Shown here piece by piece: positions 17,499 through 25,450 of a DNA stretch of 64,000 bases (its first letter is position 1; each line of letters begins with the position of its first letter). The stretch comes from Streptomyces tuirus (lineage in GTDB: Bacteria; Actinomycetota; Actinomycetes; Streptomycetales; Streptomycetaceae): the NCBI RefSeq assembly GCF_014701095.1, contig NZ_AP023439.1, forward strand, positions 1,910,001 to 1,974,000, in the 5' to 3' direction. The translations under genes were made by a program, and so were the position numbers. The notes under the pieces are model-generated. The model was not told the DNA's origin. It worked only from the letters and a program-made list of their open reading frames with translations, and did no database searches.

Positions 17499-18098
17499 GT
17501 GTTCCGTAGCCGTGCGAAGGATGAGAAGGCCCAGGACGCCGACAAGGCGCCGGTGAACTTCTCCAAGCAGCCCCGCGACCCCCAGGCCCCCAAGGGCCGC
17601 CCCACGCCGAAGCGCAGTCAGGCCCAGAGCCAGCGCCGCAGCGTGGCCAACACGTCGATGACGCGCAAGGAGGCCGCCAAGCGACAGCGCGAGGAGCGCC
17701 GTACCGCGATGGAACGGCAGCGCCAGGCGCTGGCGAGCGGCGACGAGCGCTACCTGCCCGCGCGCGACAAGGGACCGGTCCGCCGGTTCGCGCGCGACTT
17801 CGTCGACTCCCGCTTCAACATCGCGGAGTTCTTCCTGCCGATGGCCGTGGTCATCCTCGTGCTGAGCATGGTGCGGGTGGGCGCTCTGCAGAACATCGCG
17901 CTGCTGCTGTGGCTCGTGGTGATCGTGCTGATCGTGCTCGACTCGTTCGTCACGTCCTTCCGTCTGAAGAAGCAGCTGAACGAGCGCTTCCCGGGTGAGA
18001 ACAAGCGCGGCGCCGTCGCCTACGCCCTGATGCGCTCCCTCCAGATGCGCCGGCTCCGGCTGCCGAAGCCGCAGGTCAAGCGCGGAGAGCGGCCCTGA
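17499..18098 (+). CDS. DUF3043 membrane protein
   Basis: A 199-residue protein starting at GTG 17499 (VFRSRAKDEKAQ). The first 100 residues are cytoplasmic and rich in Lys, Arg, Gln and Ala, including a highly charged EEAAKRQREERRTAMERQ-like helix. Two adjacent hydrophobic segments follow (about 108-150), ending with a basic C-terminus containing MRRLRLPKPQVKRG. This matches the conserved actinobacterial family DUF3043, of unknown function. Its stop codon overlaps the probable CTG start of the following methyltransferase, implying coupled translation. Confidence 0.88.
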   Translation: MFRSRAKDEKAQDADKAPVNFSKQPRDPQAPKGRPTPKRSQAQSQRRSVANTSMTRKEAAKRQREERRTAMERQRQALASGDERYLPARDKGPVRRFARDFVDSRFNIAEFFLPMAVVILVLSMVRVGALQNIALLLWLVVIVLIVLDSFVTSFRLKKQLNERFPGENKRGAVAYALMRSLQMRRLRLPKPQVKRGERP

Positions 18099-18883
18099 CC
18101 ACGACGCCGTTCTCCGGGGGTGCGGCGGATGCCTGGCTGGACAGGCTGGGCGGGCTGCGCGATGTCGTCCGGCAGGAGCTGGTGGCCCGCCAGCTGGACG
18201 AGCAGATAGTGGGCCGGTTCCCGGTCGGCAAGCGCCTGCGGGTGCTGGACGTGGGGATGGGCCAGGGCACCCGGGCGCTGCGGCTGGCCCGGGCCGGCCA
18301 CCAGGTGACCGGCCTGGAGCAGGACACGACGATGGTCGCCGTGGCCCGGGAGTCCCTCGCCGGGGAACCGGAGGGCATCCGGGAGCGGATGCGGATCATC
18401 GAGGGCGACGGCCGCGACACCGGCGTGCACTTCCTGCCGGGCAGTTTCGACGTGGTGCTGTGCCACGGCGTCCTCATGTACGTCGAGGAGCCCGACCCGC
18501 TGCTGGCGGGCCTCGCCCGGATGCTCGCGCCGGGCGGGCTGCTGTCCCTGCTCGTGCGCAACGGGGACGCGCTCGCGATCCGGCCGGGCCTGTCCGGTGA
18601 CTGGTCCGGGGCGCTGGCCGCCTTCGACACGGTGTCCTACCGGAACCGGCTGGGGCTCGACGTGCGGGCCGACCGGCTGAAGGACCTGACGTCGACGCTC
18701 GCGGGGATCGGGGCGCCGCTGCACGCCTGGTACGGGGTGCGGGTGTTCACCGACACGGCGGCGGACGACGCCGGGGCCCCGGCCGACGTGGAGACGCTGC
18801 TCGCGGTGGAGGAGAGGGCCGGGCGGACCGATCCGTACCGCGGGGTGGCCGCGCTGCTGCACCTGTGCGGCGTGCGGGGCTGA
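18095..18883 (+). CDS. Class I SAM-dependent methyltransferase with probable CTG start
   Basis: A 262-residue soluble methyltransferase with SAM-binding motif I VLDVGMGQGTRALRLA, an acidic post-I region GLEQDTT, motif II EGDGRD and FDVVLCHGVLMY. No ATG, GTG or TTG occurs in frame before 18182, yet protein-like sequence with good codon bias (AWLDRLGGLRDVVRQELV) runs upstream of it. A CTG at 18095 overlaps the preceding TGA (CTGA) and has GGAGA at a normal distance (18084-18088), so I take it as the start. The shorter reading from GTG 18182 would lose about 29 conserved-looking residues. The methyl acceptor is unknown. Confidence 0.82.
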   Translation: MTTTPFSGGAADAWLDRLGGLRDVVRQELVARQLDEQIVGRFPVGKRLRVLDVGMGQGTRALRLARAGHQVTGLEQDTTMVAVARESLAGEPEGIRERMRIIEGDGRDTGVHFLPGSFDVVLCHGVLMYVEEPDPLLAGLARMLAPGGLLSLLVRNGDALAIRPGLSGDWSGALAAFDTVSYRNRLGLDVRADRLKDLTSTLAGIGAPLHAWYGVRVFTDTAADDAGAPADVETLLAVEERAGRTDPYRGVAALLHLCGVRG

Positions 18884-18901
18884 CTCCCGGAAGAGGGGTG
18901 T

Positions 18902-18926
18902 GGGCGGGGGCCGCCGGCCCCCGCCC
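18902..18926. terminator. Terminator hairpin between convergent genes
   Basis: An 11-bp G+C stem (18902-18912 with 18916-18926) with a 3-base loop lies between the methyltransferase stop and the stop of the small leftward gene at 18934. Confidence 0.7.
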
Positions 18927-18933
18927 GTCCGGC

Positions 18934-19146
18934 TTACGCCTCGGCCGCGTGCAGGCTCATCGGCCCGTAGATCTCCGTGACGTCCTCGAACAGCCGCACC
19001 TGGTCGGCGCCGCCCTCCTGGAGGGCCTTCCAGTGCTCGCCGATCCAGGACTCGGCGTCCCCCTGGGTGGGGAACTCCTCCGGCGGCACCGCGGGCTGGA
19101 CCTCCGTCCCGTCGGTCTTCTCGAACCGCCACGTCCATGCCGCCAT
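18934..19146 (-). CDS. Small conserved protein (70 aa)
   Basis: A 70-residue acidic protein beginning MAAWTWRFEKTDG, with GGGAGG five bases before the ATG at 19146. It contains several aromatic residues and a WIGEHWK motif followed by GGADQVRLFEDVTEIYG, suggesting a compact alpha/beta fold. No membrane segment or known catalytic motif is seen. I recall similar short proteins as conserved hypotheticals in Streptomyces. Function unknown. Confidence 0.75.
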   Translation of the reverse strand: MAAWTWRFEKTDGTEVQPAVPPEEFPTQGDAESWIGEHWKALQEGGADQVRLFEDVTEIYGPMSLHAAEA

Positions 19147-19270
19147 GTACGCCTCCCATGTGTGTGAGCACACTGCACAGCGAAAAGCCGGATCTTGGTC
19201 CGGCCCCTCTGAGAGCGTAAGCGCTCCGCCGGGTTGGGCGTTACGGGGCTTGCGGGGGTGTGGGGCATCG

Positions 19271-19352
19271 GCTGGGTGCGGGTCGTGGGGGTTGCTCGCG
19301 CCCGCGCGGCGGAGCCGCATATCGACACGGCCCGCGCCCCCAAGGGGGCGTC
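19271..19352 (+). repeat. Dispersed intergenic repeat, copy 3
   Basis: A G-rich head, a GCGGCGGAGCCGC core near 19307 and a CGCGCCCCCAAGGGGGCG stem resemble copy 1. The element lies just before the probable promoter of the CobU fusion gene. Confidence 0.6.
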
Positions 19353-19381
19353 CCCATCACGCGTTACTCGTTGCGGCGGGT

Positions 19382-19387
19382 GAGAAT
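19382..19387 (+). promoter_or_regulatory. -10-like element, possible leaderless start of the CobU fusion
   Basis: GAGAAT lies six bases before the GTG at 19394, where no ribosome site is seen. The A at position 2 and T at position 6 fit the consensus. Confidence 0.35.
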
Positions 19388-19393
19388 CGGGGC

Positions 19394-20593
19394 GTGGAAC
19401 TCACTCTGCTCGGTACTGGCGCGCCCACCGGACTCCCCCGCCCCGACTGTCCCTGTGCCGCCTGTGCGGCCGCTCTCGGGCCGGACGCGCGGGCGGCCAC
19501 CGCGTTGCTGCTGGACGGGGCGCTGCTGCTCGACCTGACGCCGGGCGCGGCGTTCGCGGCGGCGCGGGCGGGCCGTTCCCTGACCGGTGTACAGCAGGTG
19601 CTGTTGTCGCATCCGCACAACGGGCCGGCGGTCGAGGTGCCCGCCGGACTGCCGCAGCCCGGACGGGTGCCGGACGGGCGGGAGTTGACGCTGCTGACGG
19701 GGCACCGGGTACGGGCGGTGGCGCTGGACGCGCCGGGCACGGGGTACGCGGTGACCGGGCCGGAGGGGCAGCGGCTGCTGTATCTGCCGCCGGGCGGGGC
19801 GCCCGCGGGTCTCGCGGAGCCGGCCGAGGCGTACGACATGGTGCTCGCCGATGTCGTGGGGCGGCCTGACGCGCTGGCGAAGCTGCGGGCGGTGGGGGCG
19901 ATCGGGCCGACGACCGACGTGCTCGCCGTCCATCTGGACCACGACGTGCCGCCCGGCCCCGAGCTGCGGCGGCGGCTCGCGGCGGCCGGGGCGCGGGCCG
20001 TGCCGGACGGGGTGACGCTGGCGGTGGGGGCGTACGAGGACGTGCCGGACGTGCCGCGGCGGACGCTGGTGCTGGGCGGGGCCCGGTCGGGCAAGTCGGT
20101 GGAGGCCGAGCGGAGGCTGGAGGCCTTTCCGGACGTGCTGTACGTGGCGACGGGCGGGTCGCGCAACGGGGACACGGAGTGGTCCTCGCGGGTGGCGGCG
20201 CACCGGGAGCGGCGGCCGGGCTCGTGGCAGACGGTCGAGACCTGCGACCTGGTGCCGCTGCTGCTGGAGGAGGGGCCGCCGCTGCTGGTCGACTGTCTGT
20301 CGCTGTGGCTGACGGACGCGATGGACTCCGTCGGGGCGTGGGACGACGCGGTGTGGGCGGAGCGGGGCGAGAAGGCCCTGCGGGAGCGGGTGCGGGAGCT
20401 CACCGAGGCGGTGCGGGTCACCCGGCGGACGGTGGTCGCCGTGTCGAACGAGGTGGGGTCGGGGATCGTGCCGTCGACGGCGTCGGGGCGGCGGTATCGC
20501 GATGAACTCGGGCGGCTGAACGCGGGGTTCGCGGCCGAGTGTGAGCATGTGCTGCTGGTGGTGGCGGGGCAGGCGGTGGTGCTGCGGGGCTGA
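19394..20593 (+). CDS. cobU: Bifunctional adenosylcobinamide kinase/GTP:cobinamide-P guanylyltransferase with N-terminal MBL-like domain
   Basis: The C-terminal part (about 222-399) is CobU: P-loop GGARSGKS at 228-235, GGSRNGD, an acceptor region with His270, VDCLSLWLTD and VSNEVGSGIVP. It phosphorylates and then guanylates adenosylcobinamide in nucleotide-loop assembly. Residues 1-215 resemble a metallo-beta-lactamase fold, but the expected HxHxDH motif reads HPHNGP (73-78): two His remain and the Asp-His pair is lost. It may be structural or catalytically altered. The GTG start at 19394 gives 399 residues. cobT and cobS follow within 6 kb. Confidence 0.88.
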   Translation: MELTLLGTGAPTGLPRPDCPCAACAAALGPDARAATALLLDGALLLDLTPGAAFAAARAGRSLTGVQQVLLSHPHNGPAVEVPAGLPQPGRVPDGRELTLLTGHRVRAVALDAPGTGYAVTGPEGQRLLYLPPGGAPAGLAEPAEAYDMVLADVVGRPDALAKLRAVGAIGPTTDVLAVHLDHDVPPGPELRRRLAAAGARAVPDGVTLAVGAYEDVPDVPRRTLVLGGARSGKSVEAERRLEAFPDVLYVATGGSRNGDTEWSSRVAAHRERRPGSWQTVETCDLVPLLLEEGPPLLVDCLSLWLTDAMDSVGAWDDAVWAERGEKALRERVRELTEAVRVTRRTVVAVSNEVGSGIVPSTASGRRYRDELGRLNAGFAAECEHVLLVVAGQAVVLRG

Positions 20594-20628
20594 CCGGGGC
20601 CCCGCGGCCTCCCTCCTCCCCGCCCGGC

Positions 20629-21675
20629 CTACGCGGCTGTGCGGGCGATCACCCGGTAGGTGTTCGCGAAGCGTGTGCGGCGGGCCACCGGGGCGATGAG
20701 GTGGTCGGCCAGCGCCGCCACGGCGACCAGGGGGACGCCCGCGCGGAGCAGGGCCGCGCGGGTGTGCCGCCGGACGGGGGGCGGGGGGATGGCCCGCCAG
20801 GGGGTGTCCGGGGCCGGCAGGGCGTGGGACAGGGCCAGGGACGTGGCGCCCGCGAGGTCGTGGGGGATGTGGACCGGGCGGTGGTCGAGCGTCAGGATCG
20901 TGCAGCCGGCCGACTCCAGTTCCGCGCGGACGTTCTGCGGGGGCAACAGGTGGAGGTGGCGCGGCTGGTCGTAGGGGAGCCACCAGCGGCCCAGCAGGGC
21001 GGCGAAGACGCTGCGGGGGCTCAGGGTCTCGATGAGCAGGTGGCCGCCCGGGCGAAGGACGGAGAGGGCGGCCCGGAGTTCCGCCCGGGGGTCGGGCGTG
21101 CCCTCCAGGTGGTGGAGCATGCTGACCACGTCGTAGCGGGCGCGTAGCGGGGCGGCGATCCGCGGGTCCGTCAGACGGCCGACGTGGGCCTCCTCGACGC
21201 GGTCGGCGGTGCGGGCGCGGACCACGCGCGGGGTGGGGTCCAGGCCGTCGAAGGCGGTGTAGGGGAAGAACTGCCGGGCCGTGGCCGGGAAGCGGGCGTG
21301 GCCCGTGCCGACGTCGAGCCAGCTCTCCGGCTCTCCGCAGCGCAGCATCGCGCGGGCGGCCGAGCGGTGCCGGCGCGGGCTGCCGCGCAGGGCGAGGAGG
21401 CCGTCGCTCGCCGGATCCCTGGGCGCCCCGCGCGCGGTCCGGTGGTACAGGGCCAGGCCCTCCACGGTGAGGCGGGGGTTCTGGAAGGTGTGGCCGCACT
21501 CCTGGCACGCGTCGACGGTGAAGCTGCCCGGCTTGTACTGCCGCAGGTCACCGGTGCGCAGCCGGTTCCGCAGCCGGTCGGAGCCGCACCAGGGACAGTC
21601 CTCCCGGCGCGGTTCGTGGACCCGTGTGGTCGCTTGGGGGACGGGGGGTGCTGAGGGGGCGGGATGTGCGGGCAT
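20629..21675 (-). CDS. Zinc-ribbon class I SAM methyltransferase
   Basis: A 348-residue protein starting at ATG 21675, six bases after GGGAG. Residues 25-62 carry four cysteines in CPWC and CQEC pairs (27, 30, 57, 60), a small zinc ribbon. The SAM-binding core begins at WLDVGTGHARFPATA, followed by FDGLDPTP, VVSMLHHLEGTPD and a PGGHLLIETLSP strand. The combination of an N-terminal zinc site and a C-terminal methyltransferase is known in sugar C-methyltransferases and in various uncharacterised proteins. It is divergent from cobT and convergent with the CobU fusion. Substrate unknown. Confidence 0.82.
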   Translation of the reverse strand: MPAHPAPSAPPVPQATTRVHEPRREDCPWCGSDRLRNRLRTGDLRQYKPGSFTVDACQECGHTFQNPRLTVEGLALYHRTARGAPRDPASDGLLALRGSPRRHRSAARAMLRCGEPESWLDVGTGHARFPATARQFFPYTAFDGLDPTPRVVRARTADRVEEAHVGRLTDPRIAAPLRARYDVVSMLHHLEGTPDPRAELRAALSVLRPGGHLLIETLSPRSVFAALLGRWWLPYDQPRHLHLLPPQNVRAELESAGCTILTLDHRPVHIPHDLAGATSLALSHALPAPDTPWRAIPPPPVRRHTRAALLRAGVPLVAVAALADHLIAPVARRTRFANTYRVIARTAA

Positions 21676-21859
21676 GGGCGGCTCCCGGGCGCGACGGCGT
21701 TCGGCGGCGGCGTAGGGCGAGGGCGTACGGCGGGGACGTCGCACCGACCACGTACGACAATCCGCTGCAAAACGGAACGTATGGGATGCCGATCTAGGGT
21801 GCAACGATGTCGCCGTGACGGAGTGGTGATGTGGCGCCGTTCTGTTCGACCGGGGCCGG

Positions 21860-21865
21860 TACTGT
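21860..21865 (+). promoter_or_regulatory. -10 element, probable leaderless start of cobT
   Basis: TACTGT lies seven bases before the ATG at 21873 and no ribosome site is present. Confidence 0.45.
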
Positions 21866-21872
21866 TCGGCGA

Positions 21873-22991
21873 ATGAGCTCGCTTAATCTCGACGACTTCA
21901 CCGATCTGATCGAGCGTCCGGACGGCGGGATCCGCCGTGACGCCGAGGCACGCCGGGAGCGACAGATCGTGCCGCCCGGATCGCTGGGCCGCCTCGACGA
22001 ACTGGGTGAGTGGCTCGCGGCGGCGCAGTCCGCCGTACCGGTCCGGCCGGTCGAACAGCCGCGGGTGGTGCTCTTCGCCGGTGACCACGGCATCGCCGAG
22101 CTGGGCGTCTCGGCCCGGCCGGCGGGCAGTGCCGGGGAGTTGGTGCGCGAGGTGCTGGAGGGCGGCCGGCCCGTGTCGGTGCTGGCACGGCGGCTGGGCG
22201 TGCCGGTGCGGATCGTCGACATGGCCCTGGACTGCGACCCCGAGGGCCTGCCGGAGGACGTCGTACGGCACCGGGTGCGGCGCGGCAGCGGGCGGATCGA
22301 CGTCGAGGACGCGCTGACCCTGGAGGAGGCGGAGGCGGCGTTCCGGGCCGGGGTCGCGGTGGCCGACGAGGAGGCCGACTCCGGTACGGATCTGGTGGTG
22401 CTCGGCGATGTGAGCGTCGGCGGGACCACGGTCGCGGGCGTGCTGGTCGCGGCGTTGTGCGGGGTCGACGCGTCGGTCGTCACCGGGCGCGGCGGGCTGG
22501 CGATCGACGACCTGGCGTGGATGCGCAAGTGCGCGGCGATCCGGGACGCGCTGCGCCGGGCCCGGCCGGTGCTCGGTGACCAGTTGCGGCTGCTGGCGAC
22601 GGTGGGCGGGGCCGATGTCGCCGCGATGACGGGCTTCCTGCTGCAGAGCGCGGTGCGCAAGCTGCCGGTGGTGCTCGACGGGGTCGTGACGGCCGCGTGC
22701 GCGCTGGTCGGGCAGCGGATCGCGTTCCGGGCGCCGGACTGGTGGCTGGCCGCGCACGACAGCGGCGAGCCCGGGCAGGCCAAGGCGCTGGACCGGATGG
22801 CCCTGGAGCCGCTGCTCACCCACGGGGTGACCGTCGGGGAGGGCGCGGGCGGTCTGCTGGCGCTGCCGCTCGTGCAGGCCGCCGCTGCGCTGGCCGCCGA
22901 GCTGCCCGAGAAGCCGAAGGAGTCCGAGGGGCCCGATATGACCGAGGAGCCGGCCGGGCCGCAGGGGTCCGGGGAGCCCGCCGGACAGTAG
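21873..22991 (+). CDS. cobT: Nicotinate-nucleotide-dimethylbenzimidazole phosphoribosyltransferase
   Basis: CobT activates the cobalamin lower ligand by exchanging nicotinate of NaMN for dimethylbenzimidazole, giving alpha-ribazole phosphate. The 372-residue protein has RQIVPPGSLGRLDELGEWLA near the start, FAGDHGIAELGVSA, GDVSVGGTTVAGVLVAAL, and the catalytic glutamate region VTVGEGAGGLLALPLV. A short Glu/Pro-rich tail follows. The ATG at 21873 is chosen because the family begins here and a -10 hexamer precedes it. It stands alone transcriptionally but belongs with cobU and cobS. I see no cobalamin riboswitch upstream. Confidence 0.94.
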   Translation: MSSLNLDDFTDLIERPDGGIRRDAEARRERQIVPPGSLGRLDELGEWLAAAQSAVPVRPVEQPRVVLFAGDHGIAELGVSARPAGSAGELVREVLEGGRPVSVLARRLGVPVRIVDMALDCDPEGLPEDVVRHRVRRGSGRIDVEDALTLEEAEAAFRAGVAVADEEADSGTDLVVLGDVSVGGTTVAGVLVAALCGVDASVVTGRGGLAIDDLAWMRKCAAIRDALRRARPVLGDQLRLLATVGGADVAAMTGFLLQSAVRKLPVVLDGVVTAACALVGQRIAFRAPDWWLAAHDSGEPGQAKALDRMALEPLLTHGVTVGEGAGGLLALPLVQAAAALAAELPEKPKESEGPDMTEEPAGPQGSGEPAGQ

Positions 22992-23125
22992 AGGCGCCGA
23001 GATCCAGGTCACGCACGCCTGGCTCAACTTCGTCCCGTTCCGGTCGGTCTTGGAACGTGGTGTCGGTTTGACTGAGTCGCGGACACCCGCAGACGTACCC
23101 ACGCACCGACGAGGACGACCGCCGG

Positions 23126-23824
23126 ATGACCACGCTCGCCCGCTGGGCCCGCGCAGAATGGGGTGCGCTGTACGCCGCGGTGCGCGGGCCGCTGGCCGCG
23201 CGGCGGTGGCGGGCGGTGCCGATGGCGGTCACGGCCGTGTGTCTCACGGCCGTGCTGCACGTCGTGCACCACCAGTCGTGGGGTTACCGGTTCGTGCAGG
23301 ACATCGGCGCCGTGCGGGCCGAGGACCCGTTGTGGCCGGCCCTGCTGCGGACGCCGCTGTCGCTGTTCGTGCCCGCGCTGGATCTGCCGGTGTGGGGCGC
23401 GCTGGTGCAGATCCTGCTGGTGTTCGGCATCGCCGAGCTGTGCCTGGGCCGGTGGCGGACGCTGGCCGTCGCCTACGTCGCGACGCTCGCGGGGACGCTG
23501 TACGCGCGCCTGGGCATCCGGCTCGGCCCGGACTCCCCCCTCGGTCTGCCCGCCTCGGACGCCTGGGTCGTGGACACCGGGCCGTCGGCGGCCGTGGTGG
23601 GCCTGGCCGTCTTCCTCGGCTGGCGGTACCGGGCGTACGTGACGGCCTCGCTGGTGATCGTGGCGATGGTGGCCGAGGTCGCGCTGAAGGAGAACCTCGC
23701 GGGCAAGGAGCACCTCGCGGCGATCGTGGCGGTGCTGGTGCTGTGCGCGGTGGGCGAACTGCGTCAGCGGCGTTCGAGGGACCGGGCGGGCTCGGGGTCG
23801 GGCGCGCCGCCGATCCAGTCCTGA
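23126..23824 (+). CDS. Rhomboid-like integral membrane protein
   Basis: A 232-residue protein with about five to six hydrophobic segments (35-55, 78-95, 100-122, 150-170, 175-192, 195-212). The arrangement resembles rhomboid-fold proteins, with HVVHHQ in the first segment and DTGPSAAVVGLAVFLGW in the fifth, where GPSA recalls the GxSx catalytic loop of rhomboid proteases. I cannot identify a safe catalytic His partner (HLAAIVAVLVL is one candidate), so activity is uncertain. Its last 61 bases overlap the 3' end of the convergent membrane protein gene. It sits between cobT and cobS. Confidence 0.78.
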   Translation: MTTLARWARAEWGALYAAVRGPLAARRWRAVPMAVTAVCLTAVLHVVHHQSWGYRFVQDIGAVRAEDPLWPALLRTPLSLFVPALDLPVWGALVQILLVFGIAELCLGRWRTLAVAYVATLAGTLYARLGIRLGPDSPLGLPASDAWVVDTGPSAAVVGLAVFLGWRYRAYVTASLVIVAMVAEVALKENLAGKEHLAAIVAVLVLCAVGELRQRRSRDRAGSGSGAPPIQS

Positions 23825-24525
23825 ACGGCTCGCATGGGGGTCACCCAGCGGCGGTCGTGGTGATAGGAGCGCAGGGCGGATTTGGCCCGGGCACGGGGCC
23901 GGTTGCGGTAGAAGCGTTTGGCCCACGGGGAGGTGGGCCGGGCCAGCCGTACGGCCCCGACCAGGGCGAGGAAGGGGATGATCACGCCGATGACCGCGAG
24001 ACGGACCTTGCCCTTGAACAGGGCGATGAGGGCGAACGCGAAGTTCACGAGGATGTTCACGAGGACGACGGCGCGGTTCTGCTGCTGGTCGTCGTTGAGG
24101 TCGTTGACGCCCAGCGGCGAGAAGCCGATCAGGAGCAGGCCCACGAGGGAGGCGGTGAGGACGACCATCTCCACGCTCTTGCGGCCGTTCGGCGTCCAGT
24201 AGACGTCGGCGAGATGGAGGACCAGGGCGAACTCGTCCAGGACGAGACCCGCGCCGATGCCGAAGACCACCGCGGCCAGGCACGAGCCGAAGCCGTGCTG
24301 GCCGCCGGCGACCGCGCCGAAGCCGCCGACGATCGTCAGGATGACCCCGGGAACCACGTGGTGGACGTGGACGCCGCCGCTGCTGACGTTGCCGAAGGGG
24401 CCCTTGCCCGCCCGGATGAGGCGGGTGATGAGCCGGGTGATGAGGAAGGTCAGGACGAAGGCGACGAGGGCGAGGAGCAGTGGCAGCTTGCCGGGTTCGA
24501 TGATGTTCCGCTCCAACCATCCCAT
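23764..24525 (-). CDS. Multi-pass membrane protein of unknown function
   Basis: A 253-residue protein with about six membrane segments. Helix 1 (LPLLLALVAFVLTFLITRLI) is followed by a basic loop, then GGVHVHHVVPGVILTIVGG with three closely spaced histidines, and GFGSCLAAVVFGIGAGLVLDEFALVLHLADVYW. The HxHH and DEFxxxxH residues could form a metal site in or near the membrane, but this is inference. The C-terminus is basic. A TAAAGT hexamer six bases before the ATG suggests a leaderless message. The gene overlaps the rhomboid-like gene tail to tail by 61 bases and is divergent from cobS. Confidence 0.8.
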   Translation of the reverse strand: MGWLERNIIEPGKLPLLLALVAFVLTFLITRLITRLIRAGKGPFGNVSSGGVHVHHVVPGVILTIVGGFGAVAGGQHGFGSCLAAVVFGIGAGLVLDEFALVLHLADVYWTPNGRKSVEMVVLTASLVGLLLIGFSPLGVNDLNDDQQQNRAVVLVNILVNFAFALIALFKGKVRLAVIGVIIPFLALVGAVRLARPTSPWAKRFYRNRPRARAKSALRSYHHDRRWVTPMRAVQDWIGGAPDPEPARSLERR

Positions 24526-24531
24526 ATGTGA

Positions 24532-24537
24532 ACTTTA
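24532..24537 (-). promoter_or_regulatory. -10 element, probable leaderless start of 24525
   Basis: On the minus strand TAAAGT lies six bases before the ATG at 24525. The cobS promoter faces the opposite way within the same 60-base gap. Confidence 0.45.
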
Positions 24538-24573
24538 TCCTCGGCTGCCGTTCCCGCTCTCCTGACCGGCCGG

Positions 24574-24579
24574 TAGCCT
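24574..24579 (+). promoter_or_regulatory. -10 element, probable leaderless start of cobS
   Basis: TAGCCT lies six bases before the GTG at 24586. Its -35 region would overlap that of the divergent gene. Confidence 0.5.
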
Positions 24580-24585
24580 GCGCCG

Positions 24586-25368
24586 GTGCCCACGACTTCG
24601 CCCCTCGACGGCCTCCGCTTCGCCTTCGGCACCCTCACGGTGATCCCCGTCCGGGTGACCCGGTGGGACCGGGAGGCCGCACGCGGCGGCATGCTGTGCG
24701 CCCCGCTGGCCGGTCTCGCGGTCGGCGCCGCCGCCGCCGGGCTCGGGCTGGTGCTGCTGTTCCTCGGCGCGGGCGCCCCGCTCGCCGCGGTGGCGAGCGT
24801 CGCCGTGCCGGCCGCCCTCACCCGGGGCCTGCATCTCGACGGGCTCGCGGACACCGCCGACGGGCTGGGCAGCGGCAAGCCCGCCGAGGACGCGCTGCGG
24901 ATCATGAAGCAGTCGGACATCGGGCCCTTCGGGGTCATCACCCTCGTCCTCGCCCTGCTCGCGCAGGTCGCCGCGCTCGCCGAGGCCTACGACGCCTCCT
25001 GGGCCCGGGGCGCGTGCGCCGCCGTCGTCTCCGCGACCCTCGCCCGCCTCGCGCTGACCCTGGCGGCCCGGGCCGGGGTGCCGGCGGCACGGCCGGAGGG
25101 GCTGGGGGCGGCGGTCGCGGGTGCGGTGCCTCCGCGGAGGGCCGCGGTCGCCGCCGTGGCCGTCGCCGGGGCCGCCGCGGCGGCCGGTGCCCTCCTCGGG
25201 CCCTACGACATGATCCGGGCCGTGGTCGCGGTCGTCCTCTCCCTGGCCGCCGCCGAGGCCCTGCTGCGGCACTGCGTCCGGCGCTTCGGCGGCGTCACGG
25301 GGGACGTCTTCGGCGGACTGGCGGAGACGGCGGCGACCACGGCGCTGGTCGTTCTGTCACTGGGCTGA
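24586..25368 (+). CDS. cobS: Adenosylcobinamide-GDP ribazoletransferase (cobalamin synthase)
   Basis: CobS is the membrane enzyme that joins adenosylcobinamide-GDP to alpha-ribazole (phosphate) to complete the nucleotide loop. The 260-residue protein has the family's DGLRFAFGTLTVIPV start, the metal-binding LTRGLHLDGLADTADGL with its Asp cluster, EDALRIMKQSDIGPFGVI, and about six alanine-rich membrane segments. The product of cobT feeds it. The GTG at 24586 has a -10 hexamer six bases upstream and no ribosome site. Confidence 0.93.
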   Translation: MPTTSPLDGLRFAFGTLTVIPVRVTRWDREAARGGMLCAPLAGLAVGAAAAGLGLVLLFLGAGAPLAAVASVAVPAALTRGLHLDGLADTADGLGSGKPAEDALRIMKQSDIGPFGVITLVLALLAQVAALAEAYDASWARGACAAVVSATLARLALTLAARAGVPAARPEGLGAAVAGAVPPRRAAVAAVAVAGAAAAAGALLGPYDMIRAVVAVVLSLAAAEALLRHCVRRFGGVTGDVFGGLAETAATTALVVLSLG

Positions 25369-25450
25369 AACGATCTCCCCGTCCCCCTCCTGCCCAGGCC
25401 GCCCAGCCGCTGGCTTCCTGCCCCGACACACCATCGATCGGGGGACGTTG

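Noticed and set aside
21600..24590. Possible cobalamin riboswitch ahead of cobT or cobS
   Set aside because: I found no B12-box-like sequence, the gaps are short, and both genes look leaderless, leaving no room for a leader RNA.
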